A stretch of DNA of 62,105 bases from Deinococcus indicus. GTDB lineage: Bacteria; Deinococcota; Deinococci; Deinococcales; Deinococcaceae. The position numbers and the translations under genes are program-made. The stretch is from positions 1 to 62,105 of the forward strand of contig NZ_NHMK01000039.1 of NCBI RefSeq assembly GCF_002198095.1, written 5' to 3'. Shown piece by piece: positions 39,559 to 48,966 of this stretch. Numbering within the stretch: position 1 is the first letter of the stretch; every line of letters starts with the position of its first letter. Below the pieces are notes generated by a model. That model did no database searches and had not been told where the DNA came from. It saw only the letters and a list, made by a program, of their open reading frames with translations.

Positions 39559-41799
39559 ATGCCGAGCCCCCGTCGCCCCTGGATTCACTCGTTCCGCGCG
39601 CAACCTCTGCGCCGCCAGGCAAACCTGCTGGTCATCGCGGTGCTCGTGCCCACCGTGGTCCTGCAGGCTGTCGCCGTCCCGACGCTGCTGCTGCAACGCT
39701 TCCGCTCCCTGGAAAAGCGGCAGCTTGCGGGTAACGGGGAGACCCTCACCAAGGCGTACGCCCGTGAGGACGCCCGGCTGCGCGCCTTCACGAAGAATTT
39801 CGCCACCTGGAACGAGACCTACCGGTACGCGCAGGGGCGCAACCCGGGATTCCTGAACTCGAACCTCGTTCCGAGTACCTTCGAAGGAGGGAACGTCAGC
39901 ATCTGGGGCGTCGTCGACCGGAGCGGCCAGATCCTCTCGGCCGCCACCTACACCCCACAGGCGATCCAGACCGGCGGGGCGGCCAGCGCGACCGTCCGGG
40001 CACTGCTCCGGCGGATGCCACAGGACTCCGCCCGGACGGCGTCCGGGATTGTGGCCGTCGGCGGCCGCTACTACCTCGCTGCCTCACAGCCCATCACGCA
40101 GGACGACGGCACAGGCCTGGCCGGCCGGTTCCTGCTGGCCCGCGAACTGACTCCCGGCGTCATCGCCGACATTGTTCCCCTGGGACAGGACAGCCGGTTG
40201 AGCCTCGCGGGACCGGGCGCCGACACCACGCCGCCGGAGCCCCTATCAGACCGGCTCACGCTGCCCGTCACGGCTCCCGACGGCACACCGTCCGCCACGT
40301 TGCGGCTGACGCAGACCCGTTTCATTCTCGAGGCCGGCCGCGCCGCCATCCTCCAGATTGCCCTGATCACGGCCCTGAGCACCCTCCTGACCCTATTGCT
40401 GGGCGTGACGTTCATCCGCCGGCAGGTTCTACAGGTCGTGGAAGAGTACGACCGGGACGTCCGGCGGATGCAGCGGGACAGCCGGCACCGCCTGACCGTT
40501 CGCGGCGACGACGAGCTGGGCCGCCTGGGCGTGACCATCAATGACCTGACCGATCAGTACCGCCGGCAGTACAACGAGATCCAGATCATGCACCAGCGTG
40601 ACGGCCTGACCGGTCTGCTCAACCGAGAGGGCCTGATTCGCCGTTCCATGCCCCAGTCACTCCGCGCCGCCGCCGTGATCCAGGTCGGCAGCCTCGAGAG
40701 CCTCAGCGGGCTGTACGGCGCGGTCCGGACCGACCGGCTCCTGCTGGAGTTCGCCGCGCGTCTACGCGAGCACGCCCCCTCCGCCTTCTGCGCCCGGCTC
40801 CGGTCCGACACGTTCGCGCTGCTGTGCGGGCAACCACTCGAGACACTCCTGCCGGCCGTTCAGGCCCTCTCGGCCCCCTACCCGGTGAACACGGGCGAGG
40901 TGCAGCTGCGGGTGCACGTGGGACTGGTCGACAGTGAAGAGCTGCAGTCCGCTGACGCTCTGCTCGAATGCGCGGAACTCGCCCTGCAGGAAAGCCACGA
41001 TTTCGGAGAGCCGACCCGGACGTACACCCGCCAGACCCGGCAGCGCCTGGAACGCGCCCGCACCCTTCAGGACAGCCTGCGGACCTTCACGGACGAGACG
41101 TTCACCCTGCACTACCAGCCGATCATGGACCTGAACGGACAGGTGCCCGTCTCGTTCGAGGCGCTGCTGCGCTGGACACACCCGGATCTCGGGTTCATCT
41201 CACCGGCCGAGTTCATCCCGCTGGCCGAGCGCGGCGGTCACATCTACGCCGTCGGTCAGTGGGTCCTGCGTCAGGCCGCGTCGGACCTGCTCAGGTCCGG
41301 CCGCTCCACCATGAAAGTCAACGTGAATGTCAGTCCGCTGCAACTGCTCAGCCCGTCGTTCGCGCAGGACACGCTTCAAGCACTGTCACAGCTCGGACTT
41401 CCAGCCACGCAACTCGTGCTGGAAGTCACGGAAAGCGCCGTGCTGGGAGACCTGGACCTCGCCACCGCCCACCTGAACGCCCTGCGGGAAGCCGGGATTC
41501 AGATCGCGCTGGACGATTTCGGCGCCGGATACTCCAGCCTGTCGCTGCTGTCACGCCTGCCGGTCGACGTGATCAAACTCGACCGGACGTTCCTGACCGA
41601 GGCCCTGACGGAACAGGGGGCGAGGTCGGTGCTGGCGCAGGTCGTCGTCCTTGCCACCCAGCTCGGGTTCCCGGTCGTGGCCGAAGGGATCGAGAACTTG
41701 GATACCCTGACCCTCCTGCGGGAACTGGGGGTCCGCCGGGGGCAGGGATATCTGCTCGGGCGGCCGGCGCCGTACGCGGACTCTCTGGGGAGAGCCTGA
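39559..41799 (+). CDS. membrane CHASE4-type sensor with degenerate GGDEF and EAL domain
   Basis: 746 residues, ATG start with GGAGGAG upstream. One N-terminal membrane segment (about 22-44), an extracytoplasmic CHASE4-like domain (with ATWNETYRYAQ, about 75-85), a second membrane segment (about 257-285) and HAMP-like residues. A GGDEF domain follows in which the active motif is RSDTF, so no cyclase activity is expected. The EAL domain has FEALLRW (about 532), NVNVSPLQLL, LEVTESA, ALDDFGAGYSSL, KLDRTF and VAEGIE, all needed for c-di-GMP hydrolysis. It is likely a phosphodiesterase. It overlaps the next gene by one base (ATGA-type). Confidence 0.9.
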   Translation: MPSPRRPWIHSFRAQPLRRQANLLVIAVLVPTVVLQAVAVPTLLLQRFRSLEKRQLAGNGETLTKAYAREDARLRAFTKNFATWNETYRYAQGRNPGFLNSNLVPSTFEGGNVSIWGVVDRSGQILSAATYTPQAIQTGGAASATVRALLRRMPQDSARTASGIVAVGGRYYLAASQPITQDDGTGLAGRFLLARELTPGVIADIVPLGQDSRLSLAGPGADTTPPEPLSDRLTLPVTAPDGTPSATLRLTQTRFILEAGRAAILQIALITALSTLLTLLLGVTFIRRQVLQVVEEYDRDVRRMQRDSRHRLTVRGDDELGRLGVTINDLTDQYRRQYNEIQIMHQRDGLTGLLNREGLIRRSMPQSLRAAAVIQVGSLESLSGLYGAVRTDRLLLEFAARLREHAPSAFCARLRSDTFALLCGQPLETLLPAVQALSAPYPVNTGEVQLRVHVGLVDSEELQSADALLECAELALQESHDFGEPTRTYTRQTRQRLERARTLQDSLRTFTDETFTLHYQPIMDLNGQVPVSFEALLRWTHPDLGFISPAEFIPLAERGGHIYAVGQWVLRQAASDLLRSGRSTMKVNVNVSPLQLLSPSFAQDTLQALSQLGLPATQLVLEVTESAVLGDLDLATAHLNALREAGIQIALDDFGAGYSSLSLLSRLPVDVIKLDRTFLTEALTEQGARSVLAQVVVLATQLGFPVVAEGIENLDTLTLLRELGVRRGQGYLLGRPAPYADSLGRA

Positions 41800-42875
41800 T
41801 GTTCCGGGCGTTGTTCCTGAACACCTGCGTCCTAGTGGCGCTCACGTACGCGCTCAGCCTCACGTACCGCGAGTGGCCGCCGGGCGGCAGCCGCCTGCCA
41901 TACACCCGCCTGCTGGCCTTCACGGCCATGGGCGCCGCCCTGATGAGTTTTCCGGCCGAGATCAGCCCCGGTGTCCTGCTGGACCTGCGGGTCGTCCCGG
42001 TGATTCTGGTGACGGTCCGGTACGGGCCGGGCATGGGACTGGCGGTGGCTGTGCCCATCCTGCTGATCCGCGCCTGGCACGGCGGGGCAGGCGTGGAACC
42101 CGCCGTGCTGGCCCTTCTGAGCGTCCTGCTGATGGCGGCCCTCGCCCGGCGCCTCGGCGTGACCCTGCAGGGACTGGTCAGCACCCAGCTGCGCTGGGCT
42201 CCCGTCATGGTGCTTCCCTACCCCCTGCCGCTCCTCCTGCTGCCGGACGGCGCCGCACTGTTCACGCAGTCGGCCACGCCTCTGATCGTGTTCAACACGG
42301 CAGGTCTGCTGATCTGCACGTCCATCCTGGTCGGGCGCTTCCAGGCGCTGGGGACGCTGCAACGCCTGACCCGTCAGGCCGAACTGGACGCCCTGACGGC
42401 GCTTCCCAACCGCCGGCGGCTGGACGCTGACCTGGCGAGACTGGGCACTCAGGACGCCCTGCTGCTGATCGACATCGACCACTTCAAACGCGTGAACGAC
42501 CAGCACGGCCACGCGGCCGGCGACGCCGTCCTCAGAGAAGTGTCCCGTTGCCTCGAAGCGCAACTGCGCGCCCGTGACACGGCCTACCGCTACGGCGGTG
42601 AGGAGTTCGCGGTGATCCTGCGGCGCGTCGACCCGGCCTTCCTGACGCAGGTGGCAGAGCGGATCCGGCAGGCCGTCGAGTCCTACCCGGTCCAGGCACT
42701 CCAGGGCAGAAGTGTGACCGTCTCGATCGGAGCGGCCACCAGCGACGGACTGCCAGACGTGGTGCAGCGGGCAGACGCCGCGCTGTACGAGGCCAAGGAA
42801 GGCGGCCGTAACCGTGTGCAGACCCACCCGCACCCACCTGTCAATGAACACGCCGGTACGGGGAGTGGAGCGTGA
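41799..42875 (+). CDS. diguanylate cyclase with N-terminal 5TM-LYT-like domain
   Basis: 358 residues, ATG overlapping the previous stop. About five membrane segments fill residues 1-175 (VALTYALSLTYREW, DLRVVPVILVTVRYGPGMG), matching the 5TM-LYT sensor type. The GGDEF domain (about 195-345) is complete: DALTALPNRRRL, LLIDIDHFKRVNDQHGHAAGD, RYGGEEFAVIL (active GGEEF near 266) and VSIGAA. It makes c-di-GMP from GTP. It is co-transcribed with an EAL protein, so synthesis and breakdown are linked. An allosteric RxxD site is not clearly present. Confidence 0.93.
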   Translation: MFRALFLNTCVLVALTYALSLTYREWPPGGSRLPYTRLLAFTAMGAALMSFPAEISPGVLLDLRVVPVILVTVRYGPGMGLAVAVPILLIRAWHGGAGVEPAVLALLSVLLMAALARRLGVTLQGLVSTQLRWAPVMVLPYPLPLLLLPDGAALFTQSATPLIVFNTAGLLICTSILVGRFQALGTLQRLTRQAELDALTALPNRRRLDADLARLGTQDALLLIDIDHFKRVNDQHGHAAGDAVLREVSRCLEAQLRARDTAYRYGGEEFAVILRRVDPAFLTQVAERIRQAVESYPVQALQGRSVTVSIGAATSDGLPDVVQRADAALYEAKEGGRNRVQTHPHPPVNEHAGTGSGA

Positions 42876-42877
42876 AG

Positions 42878-42973
42878 ATGTCCGGTAAATTCGAAGTTGC
42901 CCTGCCCGCCATGACGCCAGAGGACACGCTGGAGGCGTGGAGAGCGGCCTACATCCATTGGGCTCTATGCTGA
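42878..42973 (+). CDS. possible 31-residue peptide after the diguanylate cyclase
   Basis: ATG three bases after the preceding stop with GGGGAGTGGAG upstream. The short product (MSGKFEVALPAMTPEDTLEA then WRAAYIHWALC) looks helical and protein-like. It has no known family and could be the start of a truncated gene. The stretch 42974-43093 has nothing else I can support. Confidence 0.3.
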   Translation: MSGKFEVALPAMTPEDTLEAWRAAYIHWALC

Positions 42974-43093
42974 CTGGAGCCTGACCGAATGTTCTGGCAT
43001 CGGTTCTGTGCGAGCAGCGAGGCGGTATGCCGTGCACGCTGATGCACCTGAGCCTGCGGCAGAATCGGCAACCCTCGCTGACCTCCGGCGGTT

Positions 43094-43525
43094 CTAGTAC
43101 TCGACAGTCAGGGTCTCGATGGCGGAGTAGCGTCCGGCCGGGACCAGTTGCCCGCGTTCAATCAGGATGAACAGCGGGATTCGTGCGGTCCCCTGCGTGT
43201 CCAGCCGGACCACGACAGGATCGCTGAAACTCAGCTGTCTTCCCGGATCGCGGAACAGGCCGTACCGTAGGGTCCAGCTGTCCATGACCAGGACGCGCGG
43301 TGCGTTTCCTGGTCGCAGCAGGCTGACCGTGAGTGCCGGCGGCCGCTCCTGGGCTCCGCACTCGATGTGCAGGGAAGCCTCCGTCAGGGAATCGTTGATC
43401 CAGCTGTATGGCGCGGCCGGGCCGGACTGGAACGTGACCGTACAGGCGCCCTGGGCGCCGGCACCGGCCGTCAGGGCGGCCAGCAGGGCCGCGCTCCGGA
43501 TGAGACGCGTCACGAGTCGCTGCAT
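43094..43525 (-). CDS. spore coat U domain (SCPU) pilus protein, probable tip-side subunit
   Basis: 143 residues, ATG at 43525 with GGAAGGA upstream; a longer frame has no better start. The signal peptide is about 1-24 (LTAGAGAQG). The mature part has two cysteines (ACTVTF and HIECGA) and ends in the SCPU-like strand GRYSAIETLTVEY. It is the last gene of the Csu-like operon, in the position of CsuE, the tip subunit in Acinetobacter Csu pili. CsuE has two domains; this has only one, so the fibre may end differently. Confidence 0.75.
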   Translation of the reverse strand: MQRLVTRLIRSAALLAALTAGAGAQGACTVTFQSGPAAPYSWINDSLTEASLHIECGAQERPPALTVSLLRPGNAPRVLVMDSWTLRYGLFRDPGRQLSFSDPVVVRLDTQGTARIPLFILIERGQLVPAGRYSAIETLTVEY

Positions 43526-45615
43526 GAAAGTTCCTTCCTTTCTCGCGGCCACGGAACCGTGCAGGTGAAGGTGCCGTCCCGCAGGATACCGGTCCTGCCC
43601 TCGAAACGCTGGGGAATCAGGGTGGCGCCAGCGGCATCCAGGGCGAAGAGTTCCCCGTCGTACTCCACGGTCGGGGTTTCTCCGGGAGGCTGAACGGGCC
43701 AGACGTACGTGACCCAGAGATTCCGGGTAAAGTTCGGCCGCCAGTCGAGAGTGGTGACGGCGTCGGTCCCGGCCGTGAACTCCTGCCGTTCGGCACCGAC
43801 GGTCACTTCGAACGGCAGGGCTTCCGGCACGACCGTCACCTGATAGGCGCCGCCGGGCGCGGCTCCCAGGAACGCGGCGTCACCTTCGGCGTTCGTCGTC
43901 GCCTCGCCCAGTGCCGACACGTTCAGTCGGATGCCGGGCACGCCGGTCCTGACCAGCAGGATGCCGCCGCTCTGGGTGGTCGCGGCGAAGACGTTCCCGG
44001 CCACCGCGATCAGGGTGCCCCTGGCCACCACGTTCACCTGCCCGGCGCTCGTCAGGCGGCCGGTGATGTCGGCGGGGCCCTGCTGCCTGACTGAAATCTC
44101 TCCCTGTTGACCGGTCGGGGTGACCGTGGCATGGAGTCCGACGGAACGCTGCGGGTCGACCTGCACGTACGCGCCGAGCGCCATGGTGCCGGCGGAGGTG
44201 TCGGCCCGTAACGTCACCTGATCCGAGGGGCGCAGCAGGACCTGCGCGCGCGCACGCAGGCGCTCGGCGCTCCGGCTGACCTGAAGGGACGCCTGGGCCT
44301 GATCGGTGACGAACCAGGTACCGGTGGCCGCCGCGCTCCACTGCTGCGTCTGCGGGACGTACGCCAGTTCCCCGCCGATCAGGACGTCCGGCGTCTGCCA
44401 GTTGATCAGCGTGGTGTAGGTCCCGTTTCCTGGTGCGAAGTCCGGCAGGTCGGCCCGCACCCCGAAAGTCACCGGCCCCACGTTCCAGCGGCTCGCCGCC
44501 TGGGCCGTCCAGGTGCTGCCGGCAGCATTCCACCGGCTGTTCAGGCCCAGGGTCGAGTGCGTGTGGCCGGCGGCGTAATCCACGGTGACACTGGCCTTCC
44601 CGTCCGCGCCGGTCAGCTGGGCGGTCCCGGCGACGGTCAGGTGATCGGTCACGTTCAGGGCGCCCCGGACCCCGGTGTGCAGCGCGCCCCCGGCGGCCCC
44701 CAGTTCTGCCTGCAGGTCGAACGAACCGGCCGCGAGGCCGCGCGAATCGACGATGTACGGCTGTTCCACACGGACCTGACCGCGCGGGTCCTGAAGGGTC
44801 ACGACGATCCGTCCGCTGCCCTGTGTCAGGGGAATGCCCAGCAGACTCACCTCGCCGGCCGGGACGTTCAGGGCGCGGCGGAATCCCCCGGTCGTTTGCA
44901 CGGTCGCCTGCGCGTCGAACGGCAGGGTCAGTTTCAGTTCCGGCCACAGGAAGGGAACCGTCCGTCCCGTCCGGGCGTGAACGCCGTTGAACGTGCCGGC
45001 GGCGCCCAATTCGGAGGTGCCGCCGACCGTCGCTTTCAGGCGCACGGTCTCGTCGGGTTGCCACGCGGCCCAGGCGCCGGCCCTGTTCAGGCTGGCGTCT
45101 GAGGACAGCGTGGCGGTGGCCCTGGCCTCCCACGGCCCCTGCCGGTAACCGGGTTCCACGGTGACGCCGCCCCGGAGGTCGCCTCCCTGAAGCGACAGCT
45201 GGGTGGTATACCCGAGCTGCCAGACGGGCGTGCCGGAGGTCGCCGGCAGGCCGGGCGTCCCGGTGACGTTGATGGTGTGGCGTCCCAGCCGTTCCGGGCG
45301 GGGTTGCAGGGTCAGTACCTGATCCGCCGCGTTCACGGACCAGGGAACGTCCGGTGACAGGATCACGAACGGCCCCTCGGGGCAACTGACTTCGCCCGTG
45401 CCGTAGCCCCGGCGCTCTGCCGGGGTCAGCGCCGAAGCCAGTAACCACAGGGCGCGGGTGTCCTCGTTGATCTTCACGTACTGCGCTCCCCGTGCGTCCG
45501 CCCCGATGCGAACGTCCAGCAGGGATTCGGGCAGGTCTTCGCAGGTCACGGCGGAGCCGGCGCCGAGCAGCAGGCAGCTCAGGACAACCGCGTTACGGAA
45601 GGGTGAATGTCTCAT
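43510..45615 (-). CDS. outer membrane usher of Csu-type pilus
   Basis: 701 residues, ATG start. The signal peptide is about 1-23 (LLLGAGSAV). Usher features: a long beta-barrel pattern with alternating strands (YTTQLSLQGGDLRGGVTVE, LRARAQVLLRPSDQVTLRAD), LPFDAQATVQTTGGFRRALNVP near the plug, and C-terminal domains (VRTGVPGIRLNVSALGE, VDVGV-like, VPEALPFEVTVGAERQEF). It is shorter than classical FimD ushers and closer to the archaic group. It accepts chaperone-subunit complexes and exports the growing fibre. It overlaps both neighbours. Confidence 0.85.
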   Translation of the reverse strand: MRHSPFRNAVVLSCLLLGAGSAVTCEDLPESLLDVRIGADARGAQYVKINEDTRALWLLASALTPAERRGYGTGEVSCPEGPFVILSPDVPWSVNAADQVLTLQPRPERLGRHTINVTGTPGLPATSGTPVWQLGYTTQLSLQGGDLRGGVTVEPGYRQGPWEARATATLSSDASLNRAGAWAAWQPDETVRLKATVGGTSELGAAGTFNGVHARTGRTVPFLWPELKLTLPFDAQATVQTTGGFRRALNVPAGEVSLLGIPLTQGSGRIVVTLQDPRGQVRVEQPYIVDSRGLAAGSFDLQAELGAAGGALHTGVRGALNVTDHLTVAGTAQLTGADGKASVTVDYAAGHTHSTLGLNSRWNAAGSTWTAQAASRWNVGPVTFGVRADLPDFAPGNGTYTTLINWQTPDVLIGGELAYVPQTQQWSAAATGTWFVTDQAQASLQVSRSAERLRARAQVLLRPSDQVTLRADTSAGTMALGAYVQVDPQRSVGLHATVTPTGQQGEISVRQQGPADITGRLTSAGQVNVVARGTLIAVAGNVFAATTQSGGILLVRTGVPGIRLNVSALGEATTNAEGDAAFLGAAPGGAYQVTVVPEALPFEVTVGAERQEFTAGTDAVTTLDWRPNFTRNLWVTYVWPVQPPGETPTVEYDGELFALDAAGATLIPQRFEGRTGILRDGTFTCTVPWPRERKELSCSDS

Positions 45616-46294
45616 CTACCGTTCCGGTGGCGGTTCCCGTGGTGAGTCGGAACTCCCGGCGCTGCGGTTCCCAGTTCGGGAGGACAATGGTCCGGGTGGC
45701 GCCCGGCAGCACGTAGTACGGGATGGGAAGGTCGGCCACGCTGCTGTTCGCCGTGACCTTCAGGTTCGAGAACCGGACGTGCCCGGTGCCGCTGTTCGTC
45801 ACCTGAAGCAGCAGGTCGTTGCCGCGCCGCTGGGCGGTCCACTTGACCTGCGGCTGAACGGAGCGGGTACTGACGGCCAGAGGCAGCCCGAAACGCAGGG
45901 CGCTCACCACGCCGGTCGCGGCGGTCGCCTGCGGGACCTGAGTGACGTACACGCGGTACATCTTCTCGGCGGCGAGATCGACCGGTCCTTTCCAGCCGAG
46001 CCTGAACAGCTGCCGCTGTCCGGGTTGCAGGGTCACGCGGGCCGGGTTGATCACCACGTCACGGGTGGGCTCGTACGTGTCCTCGCCGTTCACCTGACGC
46101 CACGCCATGATCTCGACCCTGTACTCGCTGGCCACCGAGTCCGTGTTGACCACATTGAACTGCGTAGTCGGAGCGGCGGGCGGCGTCAACTGGAGCGACA
46201 GGGGCGCGACGTTCAGGCTCGCGGCGTGTGCGGCGGTCGGCAGGGCCGTGACCAGCAGGGTCAGGAGCAGGCCCGGTAAGCTCAGCTTCTTCAC
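45593..46294 (-). CDS. periplasmic pilus chaperone, PapD/CsuC type
   Basis: 233 residues, ATG start. The signal peptide is about 1-24 (LPTAAHAAS). Two Ig-like domains: the first has VAPLSLQLTPPAAPTTQFNV, VASEYRVEIMAW, then VVINPARVTLQPGQRQLFRLG, which is the chaperone subunit-binding edge. The second begins RSVQPQVKWTAQRRGNDLLL and continues LQVTNSGTGHVRFSNLKV. It caps pilus subunits in the periplasm. It overlaps the usher by 23 bp. Confidence 0.88.
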   Translation of the reverse strand: MKKLSLPGLLLTLLVTALPTAAHAASLNVAPLSLQLTPPAAPTTQFNVVNTDSVASEYRVEIMAWRQVNGEDTYEPTRDVVINPARVTLQPGQRQLFRLGWKGPVDLAAEKMYRVYVTQVPQATAATGVVSALRFGLPLAVSTRSVQPQVKWTAQRRGNDLLLQVTNSGTGHVRFSNLKVTANSSVADLPIPYYVLPGATRTIVLPNWEPQRREFRLTTGTATGTVDETFTLP

Positions 46295-46297
46295 GAA

Positions 46298-46777
46298 TCA
46301 GTACTCCAGTGTCAGCGTGACCGTCTCTTGATACGTGCCGGCCGGGCTGTTCCACTGCCTGGCAGGGATGCGGCCGTTCACCTGATACACCTGCGCCGTG
46401 CCGTTGAACTGGATGGCCGAGGTCACGATCAGCGGAGAGCTTCCGGCGGGGATTTCGGCGGGCGTGACGGACGACCCGTTGGGCCGCACGAACGTCAGGC
46501 GGTAACCCAGGGTGTCGTTGCCGTGGCGGAGTCTGGTGCTGTAGCCGCTGAACTGCAGTTGCGCGGTGACGCCCGGATTGCAGGTCAAGGAGAAGGTGCC
46601 CGAAGCCCTGAGGTCACTGGGATCGGCGGCGCGGTACGTGCCGAAGTCGAGGTTCTGCGTCGTGATGGAGCAGGCATTGATGGTCTGCGCCGTGATGGCG
46701 AGCGGCTGCACCTGCGCCTGACCGACCCCGCCAAGCAGGACGCTGAACGCCAGCATCCGGGAAACGTATCTGTACAT
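46298..46777 (-). CDS. SCPU-domain pilus subunit
   Basis: 159 residues from the ATG at 46777, which has AGGAG eight bases upstream; a GTG two codons earlier was rejected. The signal peptide is about 1-20 (LLGGVGQAQ). Typical SCPU features: NACSITTQNLDFGTY, FSLTCNPGVTAQLQFSGYS, an Asn/Pro-rich loop, QVNGRIPARQWNSPAGTYQE, then TVTLTLEY. The two cysteines should form the conserved disulfide. It is a subunit assembled by donor strand exchange. Confidence 0.85.
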   Translation of the reverse strand: MYRYVSRMLAFSVLLGGVGQAQVQPLAITAQTINACSITTQNLDFGTYRAADPSDLRASGTFSLTCNPGVTAQLQFSGYSTRLRHGNDTLGYRLTFVRPNGSSVTPAEIPAGSSPLIVTSAIQFNGTAQVYQVNGRIPARQWNSPAGTYQETVTLTLEY

Positions 46778-46901
46778 GAGCACTCCTATACATCTGGGTT
46801 TCTGGGAAACGACAGGTGGGGGGACGGGAAGCTGCCGGGTTCGCAGCGCTCCTGATCCCCCCTCCGCGTGTGCCGGAGAGATGGTCCCCGGCGTACCGGA
46901 T

Positions 46902-47381
46902 TTAGTAGTCGACCGTGAAGGTGATGACTTCGTTGTAGTTGCCGGCCGACGCGCCCCACTGGTTCGGGGCGATGGTGCCGGTCACGGGCCAGATGAGATC
47001 GGTGCCGGTCGCCAGAATCCAGTAGGGCAGGGCGCTACCATTCTGGTTGGCCGTCAGGGGGAAGTTGAAGTTGCCTTCAACGTTCGAGGTGCTCACCGCG
47101 TAGTCCAGGGTGTCGGTGCCGCCGGCCTTGGTCAGCTTGCCGGTGAACCCCGAGTAGTTCAGGGCGAAGACAGCGTTCTTGGTGCAGGTGGTGGTGACCT
47201 TGCCGCCAGCCGTCACGGCATTCGTGGACGCGCCCATGTACCCGCCAAAGTCCAGACCCACGGTGGAGATGGTGCAGCTGTTCTGGACGGTCGCCGCGCT
47301 GGTGAACGTGGTGCTCACGGAGGCGGCCATGCCGGTCGAGGCGATCAGGGTCAGGGCGGTCATGGCAATGGTGTTTTTCAT
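46902..47381 (-). CDS. SCPU-domain major pilin (CsuA/B-like)
   Basis: 159 residues from the ATG at 47381 with AGGAGAG upstream. The signal peptide is about 1-20 (LIASTGMAA). Mature sequence: VQNSCTISTVGLDFGGYMG, VTTTCTKNAVFALNYSG, VTGTIAPNQWGASAGNYNEV, then ITFTVDY. The first position in the operon and the close match to the SCPU pattern suggest the major fibre subunit. 124 bp separate it from the next subunit gene, and 309 bp of divergent intergenic DNA lie upstream. Confidence 0.85.
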   Translation of the reverse strand: MKNTIAMTALTLIASTGMAASVSTTFTSAATVQNSCTISTVGLDFGGYMGASTNAVTAGGKVTTTCTKNAVFALNYSGFTGKLTKAGGTDTLDYAVSTSNVEGNFNFPLTANQNGSALPYWILATGTDLIWPVTGTIAPNQWGASAGNYNEVITFTVDY

Positions 47382-47705
47382 CAGGCTCTCCTGCAACTCC
47401 TTGGCTAACGGTCTGTTGGCCAGTTGCTCACAAACCTTACAGACCGCTGCATTAAGGCCCTCCTGACGTCGTCCCTGACGTATCCGGCGTCCTCATTGTG
47501 TCTCCCTGGGAGAGGGCAGGCGAGCCTCTCACAGCTCCATCCGGGGGGCGATGACCGGCGCCCCGCTGCCGTTCGCTGACCCCATGCCGGGAGCGACGCG
47601 GCGGAACGGGTCGTCCAGCCGTAGCCAGATGGCCACAGGCCGTGACCAGATGGACATGAGAAAAAATGAAAACATTCTTAGGGTGGCTGAGGAGGTCCTC
47701 ACGCC
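47382..47705. other. divergent promoter region, pilus operon / SARP-type regulator
   Basis: The region holds CTCCCTGGGAG (about 47503-47513), a small palindrome, and an AT-rich patch at 47655-47680 (GAGAAAAAATGAAAACATTC) near the regulator start. The regulator's ribosome site is GAGGAGGT just before 47706. The divergent layout suggests the regulator controls the pilus genes. Confidence 0.45.
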
Positions 47706-48899
47706 ATGCCCACTTCTTCTTCTCAAGCTGTTGCTCTTCAGACGCGGGGCTGTCTGAGACTGGGGCATGTGCAGGAACCCAAGCCGCTGCTGCTGCTCGC
47801 CTACCTGCTGATCGAGGGCGCCACGCCGCGTGACCGGCTCGCCCGGCTGCTCTGGCCGGATTCGAGCGATCCCAGGAACAACCTGCGCGTCAGCCTGTGT
47901 AAACTCAGGGGCTGGGGCGTGACCGTCATCACGGACGGGGATTGCCTGAGTGCCGAGCATCCGAGCGATCACCGGACCGGCGGAGCCTGCGGTGCTGGCG
48001 CCGGGTTCCTGCGGGGAGTGGAGTTGTCTGGCGTGAGCCCCGAGCTGGAGGACTGGGTGCTGGGCCGCCGCGAGGAACTGGCCGCACAGACCCAGGAAAC
48101 CCTGCTGCGCGAGGCGGCGCTCGTCACCGACCGGGATGAGCTGCTGGACCGGGCGTGGCACCTGCCGGACGCGCCCCTGCCGTCGGCGGGCACGCTGGCG
48201 CGCTTCCTGTCGCTGTGCCGGGCCGGGACGGCGCTTCACGGCTCGCTGAGCGAGGAACTGGCCGATCTGTGGGACGGAACGCTGCCCACGCGCGAGCCGC
48301 TGGTGCAGGCGTTGCTGGCCGGCTGGCTGGAAGGCGGCGTGACCTGGCTGGCCGGTGACGCGGCGCAGTGGCGACCGTCCCTGGACTGCGTGCGGGCGCT
48401 GCTGGAAGCGGACGGGCAGCGCGTCCTGAGCCTGCACGTGCCGCCCGGCGTGGGGGGACAGGGGCCCGCGCAGGAACTGGAGGACCAGCTGACCCGGGCG
48501 TGCCGCTCGGCTGCGCCCCGGACCCTGACGGTCATCCTGACGGGCGCCGCACACGCCCTGACAGCGGCCCTGCCGAACACGCTGGCCGGGTGGCCGGACG
48601 TCCGTTTCCTGGTGCTGGGTGGCGTGCCCGCAGCCGGCGAGGGCCTGATCCTCACGCTGCCGGATTACTGTGACGGCGTTATGCCCGGACGCGCTGCCGG
48701 CGCAGAACGGACGCGCACACGCCCGGCCGGAACCCCGCTCAGGGCGCTGCTGCCGGGCGGGCGCGGTCCGGCCGGACTGCAACGACGCTGCGGGCAGCAC
48801 CGTCCGCCCCACGGCGCCACCGGTCCCCCGCGCGGTTTCCTGTCGGCCCGCCCGACGGTTCGCTCCCCGACACGCCCGGACTCTACACTCGGGGTCTGA
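47706..48899 (+). CDS. SARP-type winged-helix regulator, probably truncated
   Basis: 397 residues, ATG start with GAGGAGG upstream. Residues 12-75 form the OmpR-like winged helix (LRLGHVQEPKPLLLLAYLLI, RDRLARLLWPDSSDPRNNLR, then VSLCKLRGWG). Residues 80-200 are a BTAD-like helical part (FLRGVELSGVSPELEDWVLG). Residues 205-325 resemble the start of an ATPase region (LLAGWLEGGVTWLAGDAAQWR), with no P-loop. After about residue 325 the sequence becomes Arg/Pro/Gly low complexity, as if read out of frame. The full-length relative at 22399 is 1017 residues, so this looks shortened. Confidence 0.7.
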   Translation: MPTSSSQAVALQTRGCLRLGHVQEPKPLLLLAYLLIEGATPRDRLARLLWPDSSDPRNNLRVSLCKLRGWGVTVITDGDCLSAEHPSDHRTGGACGAGAGFLRGVELSGVSPELEDWVLGRREELAAQTQETLLREAALVTDRDELLDRAWHLPDAPLPSAGTLARFLSLCRAGTALHGSLSEELADLWDGTLPTREPLVQALLAGWLEGGVTWLAGDAAQWRPSLDCVRALLEADGQRVLSLHVPPGVGGQGPAQELEDQLTRACRSAAPRTLTVILTGAAHALTAALPNTLAGWPDVRFLVLGGVPAAGEGLILTLPDYCDGVMPGRAAGAERTRTRPAGTPLRALLPGGRGPAGLQRRCGQHRPPHGATGPPRGFLSARPTVRSPTRPDSTLGV

Positions 48900-48966
48900 T
48901 GTTTTCCCCGCTCTACCCGCCCGAGTACGGAACGCTTTCCTGCTCAGCCCAGGAAAGGACCACCTG

